Positions 7,367-14,476 of a DNA stretch of 21,130 bases are shown here, one piece after another. The translations under genes were made by a program, and so were the position numbers. The number at the start of each line of letters is the position of its first letter. Positions within the stretch are counted from its first letter, which is position 1. The notes below the pieces were generated by a model. It had not been told where the DNA came from. It made no database searches and worked only from the letters and a program-made list of their open reading frames with translations. Origin of the DNA: CAIYRG01 sp035318785 (lineage in GTDB: Bacteria; Pseudomonadota; Alphaproteobacteria; Micropepsales; Micropepsaceae); contig DATHDZ010000218.1 in NCBI GenBank assembly GCA_035318785.1, positions 1 to 21,130 on the forward strand, given 5' to 3'.

Positions 7367-7672
7367 ATGGCCAAGCTGAGCCAGATCAATCGGAACAAGA
7401 AACGCGAGAAAATGGTAGCGCAATATGCCGGCAAGCGGGCAGCGCTGAAGGCGAGGGCCGATGACATGTCGGTCGCTCCCGAAGATCGCTTCGCCGCGCG
7501 TTTGAAACTCGCCAAGCTGCCGCGCAACTCGTCGCCCACGCGCATCCACAATCGCTGCGAACTTTCGGGACGCGCCCGCGGTTATTATCGCAAGGTAAAA
7601 CTTTCGCGCATCGCGCTGAGGGAATTCGCCAATTTTGGTCAGGTGCCGGGCATGACCAAGGCGAGCTGGTAG
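7367..7672 (+). CDS. rpsN: 30S ribosomal protein S14, zinc-independent type
   Basis: S14 (101 residues) is a 30S head protein close to the decoding region. It has the long, zinc-free form: no CxxC pairs are present, and the C-terminal half reads LPRNSSPTRIHNRCELSGR and then RALREFANFG-like residues (SRIALREFANFGQVPGMTKASW is split over the last 22 positions). The single cysteine is the one common in this subtype. GAAGGAGCG before the ATG is a good ribosome binding site. It sits between rplE (23 bases) and rpsH (11 bases), the standard spc position. Confidence 0.97.
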   Translation: MAKLSQINRNKKREKMVAQYAGKRAALKARADDMSVAPEDRFAARLKLAKLPRNSSPTRIHNRCELSGRARGYYRKVKLSRIALREFANFGQVPGMTKASW

Positions 7673-7683
7673 GGGGCGAGGCG

Positions 7684-8082
7684 ATGGCAATCAATGATCC
7701 AATCGGCGATCTTCTCGCGCGCATCCGCAACGGTCAGTTGCGCGGGCTCGCCAAAGTGTCGACGCCCGCTTCGAGTTTGCGGGCCCGGCTTTTGGACGTG
7801 CTGAAATTCGAAGGCTTTATCCGCGGGTACTCCGAGGTCGAATTGAAAGGCCAACCGAGAGTGTTCGAGATCGAGCTGAAATATCACGAAGGCCGGCCGG
7901 TGATCCGCGAATTGAAGCGCATCTCCACGCCCGGCCGCCGCGTCTACAATTCGGTGGGCGAGCTGAAGCCCTATCGTGGGGGCCTGGGTATCTCGATCCT
8001 CTCGACGCCTCAGGGTGTGATGTCGGATTCCGACGCCCGCGCCAAGAATGTCGGCGGCGAAGTGCTTTGCCGAGTGTTTTGA
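7684..8082 (+). CDS. rpsH: 30S ribosomal protein S8
   Basis: S8 (132 residues) binds helix 21 of 16S rRNA and is the translational repressor of the spc operon in Escherichia coli. The family pattern includes NDPIGDLLARIRNGQ at the start, VLKFEGFIRGYSEVE in the first domain, and the C-terminal GLGISILSTPQGVMSDSDAR with NVGGEVLCRVF. Length is normal. The ribosome binding site GGGGGCGAGG overlaps the rpsN stop. I did not identify an S8 operator in the rplN-rplE region by eye. Confidence 0.98.
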   Translation: MAINDPIGDLLARIRNGQLRGLAKVSTPASSLRARLLDVLKFEGFIRGYSEVELKGQPRVFEIELKYHEGRPVIRELKRISTPGRRVYNSVGELKPYRGGLGISILSTPQGVMSDSDARAKNVGGEVLCRVF

Positions 8083-8087
8083 TGACC

Positions 8088-8105
8088 TGCGGGTGAAAAT
8101 CCGCA
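8088..8105 (+). other. Small stem-loop between rpsH and rplF
   Basis: TGCGG at 8088-8092 can pair with CCGCA at 8101-8105 around an eight-base, A-rich loop. It lies in the 38-base spacer, four bases before the GGAGAAGAG ribosome binding site of rplF. It could influence spacing or mRNA stability, but a five-pair stem in GC-rich DNA is easily found by chance. Confidence 0.3.
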
Positions 8106-8120
8106 ACTGGAGAAGAGTCC

Positions 8121-8654
8121 ATGTCTCGTATCGGCAAGAAGCCGGTCCCACTGCCCAAAGGCGTCGTCGCGAAGATCGACGACGGTACTGTCTCGGTCAA
8201 AGGGCCCAAAGGCGAGCTCAAACTGAGATTGGTGCCTGAAGTGGCGGCTGCCCTTAGCGAAACCAACATCGCGATTACGCCGCGCGAAGACAGCGATCGA
8301 GCCCGCGCAATGTGGGGCATGCAGCGCACGCTGGTGAACAATCTGGTGCGCGGCGTGACGGAAGGTTTCAGCGAGAAACTGGAAATCGCGGGCGTCGGCT
8401 ATCGCGCCGCGGTGCAGGGCAAGAACCTGCAATTGCAGCTGGGGTTTTCGCATGACGTGCTCTATCCGATCCCGGCCGGGATCCAGATCGTGTGCGAAAA
8501 ACCGACCATGATCACCATCGCCGGGATAGATAAGCAGCTGGTGGGGCAAGTGGCAGCCGAAATTCGCGGCTATCGTCCACCCGAACCTTACAAGGGCAAG
8601 GGCGTGAAATATGCGGGCGAGCGTATTCGCCGCAAAGAAGGCAAGAAGAAGTAA
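8121..8654 (+). CDS. rplF: 50S ribosomal protein L6
   Basis: L6 (177 residues) is a two-domain protein near the factor-binding site of the 50S subunit. It starts MSRIGKKPVPLPKGV and has the repeat-fold landmarks GPKGELKLRL, NNLVRGVTEGF, GVGYRAAVQGKNLQLQLGFSH split across the domain junction, and the C-terminal signature PEPYKGKGVKYAGE followed by a Lys/Arg tail. The ribosome binding site GGAGAAGAG lies at 8109-8117. Length is typical. rplR begins five bases after the stop. Confidence 0.98.
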   Translation: MSRIGKKPVPLPKGVVAKIDDGTVSVKGPKGELKLRLVPEVAAALSETNIAITPREDSDRARAMWGMQRTLVNNLVRGVTEGFSEKLEIAGVGYRAAVQGKNLQLQLGFSHDVLYPIPAGIQIVCEKPTMITIAGIDKQLVGQVAAEIRGYRPPEPYKGKGVKYAGERIRRKEGKKK

Positions 8655-8659
8655 CGGAT

Positions 8660-9022
8660 ATGGCGAACCAGAAAGATCTCTTTAAACGCCGCCAGCGCCG
8701 GGTGCGCTATCGCATCGGGCAAGTGAGCAGTGGGCGTCCGCGGCTCTCGGTCTACCGTTCGGGCAAGCATATCTATGCGCAGCTCATCGACGATGGCGGA
8801 CACCAGACCATCGCTTCGGCGAGTTCCAGCGAAGGCGCGAAAGACGGCGGCGGAGTGAAGACCTACAATGTTGCTGCTGCTGCCGCTGTCGGCAAACTCA
8901 TTGCTCAGCGCGCCATCGAAAAGGGCGTCAAACAGGTGGTCTTCGATCGTGGCGGCTACATCTATCATGGGCGCGTGAAGGCGCTTGCCGAGGCAGCCCG
9001 CGAGGGCGGCCTCGAATTCTAG
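8660..9022 (+). CDS. rplR: 50S ribosomal protein L18
   Basis: L18 (120 residues) binds 5S rRNA together with L5 in the central protuberance. Landmarks are the basic N terminus (KRRQRRVRYRIGQ), RPRLSVYRSGKHIYAQLIDD, and the C-terminal VVFDRGGYIYHGRVKALAEA with AREGGLEF. Length is normal. Only five bases separate it from rplF, and no strong ribosome binding site is visible in front of the ATG, so translation may be coupled to rplF. Confidence 0.98.
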   Translation: MANQKDLFKRRQRRVRYRIGQVSSGRPRLSVYRSGKHIYAQLIDDGGHQTIASASSSEGAKDGGGVKTYNVAAAAAVGKLIAQRAIEKGVKQVVFDRGGYIYHGRVKALAEAAREGGLEF

Positions 9023-9034
9023 AAAGGACGATCC

Positions 9035-9592
9035 GTGGCACGTGAATCTCGCGACCGTGAAGACCGCGACAACGAGTTCATCGACAAGCTCGTGCATATC
9101 AACCGCGTCGCCAAGGTGGTGAAGGGCGGTCGGCGCTTCGGCTTCGCAGCGCTTGTCGTGGTCGGCGATCAGCGCGGCCGCGTCGGCTTTGGCCATGGCA
9201 AAGCGCGCGAGGTGCCTGAAGCCATCCGCAAGGCGACGGAAGCCGCCAAGCGTTCGATGATCCGGGTACCCCTGAAAGACGGCCGCACCTTGCATCACGA
9301 GACCGCCGGCCGGCACGGCGCCGGCAAGGTGATCGTGCGCCCCGCCGAGCAGGGCACCGGCATCATCGCCGGTGGTCCGATGCGTGCTGTGTTCGAAAGC
9401 CTGGGTGTCGGCGATGTGGTGGCGAAAAGCCTTGGTTCGTCAAACCCTTACAATATGGTGCGGGCGACCTTCGATGCCTTGAAGCAGCAGCAGTCGCCGC
9501 GTCTGATCGCGCAGCGCCGCGGCAAGAGCGTCGCGGAAATCATTCAGCGTCGCGAAGGCAAAGACAAGATCGAAGCCGCGGCAGGGGCATGA
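9035..9592 (+). CDS. rpsE: 30S ribosomal protein S5
   Basis: S5 (185 residues) contributes to decoding accuracy and the mRNA entry site. The dsRNA-binding-like N-terminal domain shows INRVAKVVKGGRRFGFAALV and GRVGFGHGKAREVPEAI. The C-terminal domain shows VRPAEQGTGIIAGGPMRAV and SLGSSNPYNMVRATFDAL. The start is GTG at 9035 with AGAAAGGA upstream. An N-terminal charged stretch (ARESRDREDRDNE) precedes the core, as is common in alphaproteobacteria. The stop lies in ATGATC just before rpmD. Confidence 0.97.
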   Translation: MARESRDREDRDNEFIDKLVHINRVAKVVKGGRRFGFAALVVVGDQRGRVGFGHGKAREVPEAIRKATEAAKRSMIRVPLKDGRTLHHETAGRHGAGKVIVRPAEQGTGIIAGGPMRAVFESLGVGDVVAKSLGSSNPYNMVRATFDALKQQQSPRLIAQRRGKSVAEIIQRREGKDKIEAAAGA

Positions 9593-9594
9593 TC

Positions 9595-9813
9595 ATGGCC
9601 AATGACAGGAAAGCCCCCGCGAACAACTCGGCCGGAAAGAAAACCTTGACCGTGCGGCAGATTCGCAGTCACGCGCGCCGGCCTGCGGTGCAGGAAGCGA
9701 CTTTACGCGGGCTGGGCCTCGGGAAGATCGGTCGCCAGAAGACACTTGAGGACACACCCGCCATTCGCGGCATGATCCGGAAAGTGGCCCATCTCATCAA
9801 GGTGGGGGAATAG
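9595..9813 (+). CDS. rpmD: 50S ribosomal protein L30
   Basis: L30 (72 residues from this start) is a small 50S protein. The core is KTLTVRQIRSHARRPA, EATLRGLGLGKIGRQ and TLEDTPAIRGMIRKVAHLIK, all typical. Two in-frame ATGs lie six bases apart, at 9589 (overlapping the rpsE stop as ATGA) and 9595. AGGGG at 9583-9587 is seven bases from the second, so I chose 9595, which also gives the usual MAND-type N terminus. The alternative would add Met-Ile. About a dozen extra N-terminal residues precede the core compared with the shortest L30 proteins. Confidence 0.93.
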   Translation: MANDRKAPANNSAGKKTLTVRQIRSHARRPAVQEATLRGLGLGKIGRQKTLEDTPAIRGMIRKVAHLIKVGE

Positions 9814-9822
9814 GAACGCGTC

Positions 9823-10377
9823 ATGAAATTGAACCAATTGCGCGACAATCCTGGCGCGAGAAAGACCCACACGCGCGTCGGCCGCGGTTCGTCCTCGGGC
9901 CTCGGCAAGACGTCGGGCCGTGGCGTCAAGGGCGCAAAGGCCCGGGCCGGCGTTTCGATCCACGGTTTCGAAGGCGGCCAGATGCCGCTCTATATGCGTC
10001 TGCCCAAACGCGGCTTCCACAATCATTTCGCCAATGATTTCGCGGTCATCAACCTTGGCCGCATCCAGACGGCGATCGATGCCGGCAAGCTTAAGGGCAA
10101 GGAAGCGATCACCGAGGCCGATTTGCTCCAGGCAGGGCTCATAAGCCGTGGCCGCAATGGGGTTCGGCTGCTCGCCAAGGGCGAATTCAAGGCGAAGCTC
10201 AGCTTCGAAGTTGCGGGCGCGTCGCGCTCGGCCATTGCCGCGGTGGAAAAGCTCGGCGGCTCGGTCAAGACCACATTCAAGAAAATCGTCCACATGAACA
10301 AGAAGGGCGAGCCGGGGAAACGTGTCCAAAGACGCAAGGCGGCCGCGGAGAAACGCGGTAAAGCAAGCGCCGGTTAG
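9823..10377 (+). CDS. rplO: 50S ribosomal protein L15 with basic C-terminal tail
   Basis: L15 (184 residues) is a late-assembly 50S protein that threads a long N-terminal arm into 23S rRNA. The arm is clear: MKLNQLRDNPGARKTHTRVG, RGSSSGLGKTSGRGVKGAKA and GGQMPLYMRLPKRGFHN. The C-terminal globular domain includes GVRLLAKGEFKAKLSFEVAG and AAVEKLGGSV, where typical L15 proteins soon end (about 145-160 residues). Here roughly 30 more basic residues follow (KKGEPGKRVQRRKAAAEKR), likely a flexible tail. A 114-base gap then precedes secY. Confidence 0.96.
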   Translation: MKLNQLRDNPGARKTHTRVGRGSSSGLGKTSGRGVKGAKARAGVSIHGFEGGQMPLYMRLPKRGFHNHFANDFAVINLGRIQTAIDAGKLKGKEAITEADLLQAGLISRGRNGVRLLAKGEFKAKLSFEVAGASRSAIAAVEKLGGSVKTTFKKIVHMNKKGEPGKRVQRRKAAAEKRGKASAG

Positions 10378-10491
10378 TCCAGTTCGATAGGTCCCCTAAA
10401 AAGGACGGCGGAATTCCCTATATGGGCAGGGGTCCGTCTTTCGCTCAAAGCCCTATATACTCTCTGCCCTCGTCCGGTGCCGGAGTCGACC
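10378..10491 (+). promoter_or_regulatory. rplO-secY spacer with repeats and possible internal promoter
   Basis: This 114-base gap is the largest in the S10-spc part. It holds two copies of CCCTATAT (10416-10423 and 10451-10458), 35 bases apart and each resembling a -10 element. It also holds an inverted pair GGGCAG (10424-10429) and CTGCCC (10464-10469), and the secY ribosome binding site GGAG (10482-10485). I see no good -35 hexamer at the right distance from either CCCTATAT. An internal promoter or RNA structure for secY-adk is possible but not shown. Confidence 0.35.
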
Positions 10492-11829
10492 ATGCCCTCA
10501 GCAGCCGAACAATTAGCCGCCAATTTCAATTTCTCCGCCTTCTCGAAGGCGACCGAACTCAAGCAGCGTATCCTCTTCACTGCGGTGGCGCTGATCGTAG
10601 CGCGGCTCGGCACCTATATTCCCATGCCGGGAATCGATGCCAGTGAGCTTGCACGCCAAATCCAGCAGCAGCAGGGCAGCCTGCTCGACGTGTTCAATCT
10701 CCTGGCCGGCGGCGCCATCGGGCGCATGGCGATCTTTGCGCTCGGCATCATGCCCTACATCTCCTCCTCGATCATCATTCAGCTGATGACGACAGTGTCG
10801 CCCACCCTCGAACAGCTGAAGAAGGAGGGGGAGTCGGGCCGCAAGCAGATCAACCAATACACCCGCTACGGCACCGTGATGCTGGCCGCCGTGCAGGCCT
10901 ACGCCATCGCCATGGGTCTGGAGCAATGGGGCACCGTGGTGATCGCGCCCGGCATGGCCTTCCGCATCTCCACCGTGATCACGCTGACCGGCGGCACCAT
11001 CTTCCTGATGTGGCTGGGCGAGCAGATCACCGCGCGCGGCGTCGGCAACGGCATCTCGTTGATCATCATGGCGGGCATCGTCGCACGTATCCCGACCTTC
11101 CTGGTTCAGCTCTTCGAGCAAGCGCGCACCGGGGCGGTCAATCCGGCCCTCATCATTGCGATGTTCGCCCTGTTCGGCGGACTGATCGCCTTCGTAGTGT
11201 TCATGGAGCGGGCACAGCGGCGGCTGCTCGTCCAATATCCCAAGCGACAACAAGGTAATCGCATCTTCGGCGGCGAATCCTCGCATCTTCCCTTGAAGAT
11301 CAACGTCGCGGGCGTGATCCCGCCGATCTTCGCGTCGTCCTTGCTGCTCTTGCCGACGACCGTGGCCAACTTCAATGCCGCCAACATCCCCGCCTGGCTG
11401 CAGAACATCGTCGTGCTCCTGGGGCACGGAAAGCCGATGTTCATCCTGCTTTATGCCGCGGGGATCATCTTCTTCTGCTTCTTCTATACGGCGATCGTGT
11501 TCAATCCGGAGGAGACGGCGGACAATCTGAAGAAATATGGCGGTTTCATTCCCGGCATCCGCCCCGGAAAGCGCACGGCCGAATACATCGACTACGTGCT
11601 GACCCGCATCACGGTCGTGGGATCGCTCTATCTAACGGCGGTTTGTCTGATCCCGGAAATCATCGGCGGCGCCTACAATGTGCAGCAATTCGCCTTTGGC
11701 GGCACCTCGCTCCTGATCGTGGTCAGCGTGACCATGGACACCGTGGCGCAAATTCAGAGCCATCTCATCGCCCAGCAATATGAGGGCCTTATCAAGAAGG
11801 CGCGACTCAAAGGCGCCCGGACGAAATAA
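10492..11829 (+). CDS. secY: Preprotein translocase subunit SecY
   Basis: SecY (445 residues) is the inner-membrane channel of the Sec translocon, working with SecE, SecG and SecA or the ribosome. Ten hydrophobic segments are apparent. Landmarks are GTYIPMPGID after TM1, the plug-region FNLLAGGAIGRMAIFALGIM, PYISSSIIIQLMT, the RGVGNGISLIIMAGI segment and the cytosolic loop NPEETADNLKKYGGFIPGIR that contacts SecA or the ribosome. I chose ATG 10492, which has GGAG at a six-base distance and gives MPSAAEQLAANFNF; a GTG at 10477 would add five residues. adk follows seven bases downstream. Confidence 0.98.
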   Translation: MPSAAEQLAANFNFSAFSKATELKQRILFTAVALIVARLGTYIPMPGIDASELARQIQQQQGSLLDVFNLLAGGAIGRMAIFALGIMPYISSSIIIQLMTTVSPTLEQLKKEGESGRKQINQYTRYGTVMLAAVQAYAIAMGLEQWGTVVIAPGMAFRISTVITLTGGTIFLMWLGEQITARGVGNGISLIIMAGIVARIPTFLVQLFEQARTGAVNPALIIAMFALFGGLIAFVVFMERAQRRLLVQYPKRQQGNRIFGGESSHLPLKINVAGVIPPIFASSLLLLPTTVANFNAANIPAWLQNIVVLLGHGKPMFILLYAAGIIFFCFFYTAIVFNPEETADNLKKYGGFIPGIRPGKRTAEYIDYVLTRITVVGSLYLTAVCLIPEIIGGAYNVQQFAFGGTSLLIVVSVTMDTVAQIQSHLIAQQYEGLIKKARLKGARTK

Positions 11830-11836
11830 GCCCGCG

Positions 11837-12430
11837 ATGAATCTTATTCTGTTTGGTCCGCCCGGCGCGGGCAAAGGCACACAGGCGAAAATCCTGCAGG
11901 AGGATTCGCGACTCCCCCAATTGTCGACGGGGGACATGTTGCGGGCAGCGATCGCGGCCGGGACGGAGCTCGGGAAAAAGTCCAAAGCGATCATGGACCG
12001 TGGCGACCTTGTGCCGGACGATGTCGTGATCGGCATTATCGCCGAACGTCTGGACAGGCCCGATTGCGCCAAGGGTGCGGTGTTCGACGGTTTTCCCCGG
12101 ACGATCGCTCAGGCCGAAGCGCTGGATAAGATGCTCGCCGCCAGGGGCGGCAAGATCGACGCGGTGATCGAGCTTAGGGTCGATGATGACGCCATGGTCG
12201 GCCGGATGGAGCACCGGGTGAAGGAAAATCCAGCTTCAGCCCGTCCCGACGACAATCCGGAGACCCTGAAGAACCGCCTCGGCGTCTACCGGAAGAATAC
12301 CGCCCCGCTGCTCGATTTCTATCGGGGCCAAGGCAAGCTCAAGGTGGTCGATGGGATGGCGCCGATCCCGCAGGTGGCCGCCGCGATCCGCTCGATTTTG
12401 GCCGGTCTAGAAACCGGGAAGTCCGGATGA
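11837..12430 (+). CDS. adk: Adenylate kinase, short-lid form
   Basis: Adenylate kinase interconverts ATP plus AMP with two ADP in the cytoplasm. The P-loop GPPGAGKGTQ is at residues 7-16, followed by LSTGDMLRAAI for AMP binding, VFDGFPRTIAQAEAL, and LKNRLGVYRKNTAPLLDFY. The lid between HRVKENPASARPDDN and ETLKNR lacks the roughly 27-residue insertion and the zinc-binding cysteines, so it is the short form common in alphaproteobacteria. The start is ATG 11837; earlier in-frame codons overlap secY. No strong ribosome binding site is visible, so coupling to secY is plausible. Length is 197 residues. Confidence 0.96.
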   Translation: MNLILFGPPGAGKGTQAKILQEDSRLPQLSTGDMLRAAIAAGTELGKKSKAIMDRGDLVPDDVVIGIIAERLDRPDCAKGAVFDGFPRTIAQAEALDKMLAARGGKIDAVIELRVDDDAMVGRMEHRVKENPASARPDDNPETLKNRLGVYRKNTAPLLDFYRGQGKLKVVDGMAPIPQVAAAIRSILAGLETGKSG

Positions 12431-12471
12431 ACCGGCTCGGGAAAGTGCTTTTGGCGACAAGAGTTAAAGTG

Positions 12472-12499
12472 TTGACTAACGGTTACCCATACCTATAAT
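12472..12499 (+). promoter_or_regulatory. Sigma-70-type promoter of rpsM-rpsK-rpoA-rplQ
   Basis: TTGACT (12472-12477, five of six consensus) and TATAAT (12494-12499, perfect) are separated by 16 bases, just after adk. The expected transcription start near 12506 would leave a leader of about 70 bases before the rpsM GTG. This is the best promoter match I found in the window. It suggests the alpha genes can be transcribed independently of the upstream cluster. Confidence 0.8.
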
Positions 12500-12541
12500 C
12501 CGCGCCCTCGCGGCGGGATTCATTTCCGGCGCAACCGTCCG

Positions 12542-12551
12542 CGCGGCCGCG
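12542..12551 (+). other. GC palindrome in the rpsM leader
   Basis: CGCGGCCGCG is a perfect ten-base palindrome inside the predicted 5' leader of rpsM, 13 bases before the AGGAG ribosome binding site at 12564-12568. A second small inverted repeat (CCGCG-CCCT-CGCGG, 12500-12513) lies around the expected transcription start. Either may be chance in such GC-rich sequence; a role in autoregulation is possible only by analogy. Confidence 0.25.
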
Positions 12552-12576
12552 GGCTAATGAAAACAGGAGATCAAAC

Positions 12577-12954
12577 GTGGCGCGCATTGCCGGCGTCAAT
12601 ATTCCGACCAACAAGCGCGTAGAGATCGCGCTCCGCTACATCCATGGCATCGGTCCTGCCCATGCCAAGGATATTTGCGAGAAGGTCGGTATTGCTTCCA
12701 ATCGGCGGGTGAGCGATCTCACCGAGACCGAGATCATTCAGATTCGCGAGACGATCGACCGCGACTATCTTGTCGAAGGCGATCTCAGACGCGAGGTCGC
12801 GATGAACATCAAACGGCTGATGGATCTGGGCTGCTATCGCGGCCTGCGTCATCGCCGCGGACTTCCGGTGCGCGGTCAGCGCACTCACACCAACGCACGC
12901 ACCCGCAAGGGGCCCGCGCGCGCCATTGCCGGCAAAAAGAAGGTCACCAAATAA
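12577..12954 (+). CDS. rpsM: 30S ribosomal protein S13
   Basis: S13 (125 residues) is in the 30S head and contacts the P-site tRNA and the 50S subunit. It begins with GTG at 12577, read as MARIAGVNIPTNKRVEIALR, with a strong AGGAG eight bases upstream. The helix-hairpin-helix region (IHGIGPAHAKDICEKVGI) and C-terminal GLRHRRGLPVRGQRTHTNAR are diagnostic. It is the first gene after the promoter at 12472-12499. Its stop shares a base with the rpsK start (TAATG). The gene rpmJ, often found between secY and rpsM in other bacteria, is absent. Confidence 0.98.
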   Translation: MARIAGVNIPTNKRVEIALRYIHGIGPAHAKDICEKVGIASNRRVSDLTETEIIQIRETIDRDYLVEGDLRREVAMNIKRLMDLGCYRGLRHRRGLPVRGQRTHTNARTRKGPARAIAGKKKVTK

Positions 12955-13343
12955 TGGCGAAAACCGCCGCACGCGCGCGCAAGAAGGAAAAGAAGAACGT
13001 CGTCACGGGGGTCGCCCATGTGAACGCGACGTTCAACAACACAATCGTGACGATCACCGACGGGCAGGGCAATGCGATCTCGTGGTCCTCGGCCGGCTCG
13101 CTCGGCTTCAAGGGTTCGCGGAAATCGACGCCTTACGCGGCTCAGGTTGCCGCCGAGGACGCCGCCAAGAAAGCCGTAGAGCACGGCATGCGCACTCTGG
13201 AGGTCGAGGTCAGTGGCCCGGGTGCCGGGCGCGAGTCCGCGCTGCGTGCGCTGCAGTCGGTCGGTTTGAACGTCACGGCGATCCGCGATGTTACGCCGAT
13301 CCCGCACAATGGCTGCCGGGCGCCAAAACGCCGGCGCGTCTAA
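12954..13343 (+). CDS. rpsK: 30S ribosomal protein S11
   Basis: S11 (129 residues) lies on the 30S platform and contacts mRNA at the E site. Landmarks are GVAHVNATFNNTIVTITD, GNAISWSSAGSLGFKGSRKS, TPYAAQVAAEDAAKKA and the C-terminal RDVTPIPHNGCRAPKRRRV. The start at ATG 12954 overlaps the rpsM stop; the longer frame upstream is a shadow of rpsM. The next gene is rpoA after a 91-base spacer. In Escherichia coli rpsD lies between these two; here it is missing. Confidence 0.98.
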   Translation: MAKTAARARKKEKKNVVTGVAHVNATFNNTIVTITDGQGNAISWSSAGSLGFKGSRKSTPYAAQVAAEDAAKKAVEHGMRTLEVEVSGPGAGRESALRALQSVGLNVTAIRDVTPIPHNGCRAPKRRRV

Positions 13344-13356
13344 GCGAGATTACTTC

Positions 13357-13413
13357 CGCGTAAACACGCGTTTTGCCATCGAACGTATAGGGCAGAGCTT
13401 TTTGCGTCTGTCC
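13357..13413 (+). promoter_or_regulatory. Two stem-loops in the rpsK-rpoA spacer
   Basis: The first is CGCGT (13357-13361), loop AAAC, ACGCG (13366-13370), followed directly by TTTT. This is a weak intrinsic-terminator or attenuator shape. The second pairs GGGCAGAGC (13390-13398) with GCGTCTGTCC (13404-13413) around a T-rich loop, with one bulge and one G-U pair. It ends 11 bases before the rpoA ribosome binding site. Together they could tune rpoA-rplQ output relative to the upstream ribosomal genes. This is inferred from base pairing only. Confidence 0.4.
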
Positions 13414-13434
13414 GGGAAACGATGAGGAAAGACA

Positions 13435-14451
13435 GTGTTCCAGAAAAATTGGCAAGAATTGATCAAACCGCAGAAGCTCAAAGTCGATGCGGGTCATGAA
13501 CAGGCGCGTTCCGCCACGATCGTCGCCGAACCGCTGGAGCGCGGTTTCGGACTGACTCTGGGCAATGCGCTGCGACGCGTGCTGCTCTCCTCGCTTCAGG
13601 GCGCGGCGGTGACCGCGATCCAGATCGAGGGCGTGCTGCACGAATTCTCGTCCATTCCGGGCGTGCGCGAAGACGTCACCGACATCGTGCTGAACGTCAA
13701 GCAGATCGCGCTTCGTCTGCATGCGGAGGGTCCCAAGCGCCTGACGCTGCGCGCCGACGGTCCCGGTGAAGTCACGGCCGGCCAGATCACGGCGATGTCG
13801 GATCTGGAGATTCTCAATCCCGATCTCGTGCTTTGCACCCTGGACGAAGGCATCGCGTTGCGCATGGAACTGACGGTCGCGACCGGCAAGGGCTATGTCC
13901 CCGCCGACCGCAACCGCCCCGAGGATGCGCCGATTGGCCTGATCCCGGTGGATTCGCTGTTCAGCCCGGTGAAGAAGGTTTCGTACAAGGTCGAGAATAC
14001 CCGTGAAGGGCAGATCCTCGATTACGACAAGCTGACCATGACGGTGGAAACCAATGGCGCGGTAAGCCCGGACAACGCGGTCGCCTATGCCGCGCGCATC
14101 CTGCAGGATCAGCTTCAGGTCTTCATCAATTTCGAAGAGCCCAAAGAGCGCGTCACCGACGAGACCAAGCCGGACCTCGCCTTCAATCCCGTGCTGCTGA
14201 AGAAGGTCGACGAGCTTGAGCTTTCCGTCCGTTCGGCCAATTGCCTGAAGAACGACAACATCGTCTATATCGGCGATCTCATTCAGAAGACGGAAGCCGA
14301 AATGCTCCGCACGCCGAATTTCGGGCGCAAATCGCTGAACGAGATCAAAGCCGTGCTGGCGGAGATGGGACTCCATCTCGGCATGGAGGTGCCGGGCTGG
14401 CCGCCGGAGAACATCGAGGAATTGGCGAAGCGCTACGAGGATCAGTACTGA
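13435..14451 (+). CDS. rpoA: DNA-directed RNA polymerase subunit alpha
   Basis: The alpha subunit (338 residues) dimerises to start RNA polymerase assembly and contacts promoters and activators. The start is GTG 13435, giving MFQKNWQELIKPQKL, with GAGGAAA just upstream. The N-terminal domain shows PLERGFGLTLGNALRRVLLSSL split around the assembly face and VLHEFSSIPGVREDVTDI. The C-terminal domain (about 245-325) shows ELSVRSANCLKNDNI, whose arginine corresponds to the UP-element contact, and RTPNFGRKSLNEIKAVLAEM. Length is normal. rplQ follows after 25 bases. Confidence 0.98.
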   Translation: MFQKNWQELIKPQKLKVDAGHEQARSATIVAEPLERGFGLTLGNALRRVLLSSLQGAAVTAIQIEGVLHEFSSIPGVREDVTDIVLNVKQIALRLHAEGPKRLTLRADGPGEVTAGQITAMSDLEILNPDLVLCTLDEGIALRMELTVATGKGYVPADRNRPEDAPIGLIPVDSLFSPVKKVSYKVENTREGQILDYDKLTMTVETNGAVSPDNAVAYAARILQDQLQVFINFEEPKERVTDETKPDLAFNPVLLKKVDELELSVRSANCLKNDNIVYIGDLIQKTEAEMLRTPNFGRKSLNEIKAVLAEMGLHLGMEVPGWPPENIEELAKRYEDQY

Positions 14452-14476
14452 TCCGCGCGTTTGAGGGGATTGTATC

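Noticed and set aside
10513..11427. 304-codon minus-strand frame opposite secY
   Set aside because: Its His/Asp/Gly-rich composition arises from the complement of membrane-protein codons; secY is unambiguous.
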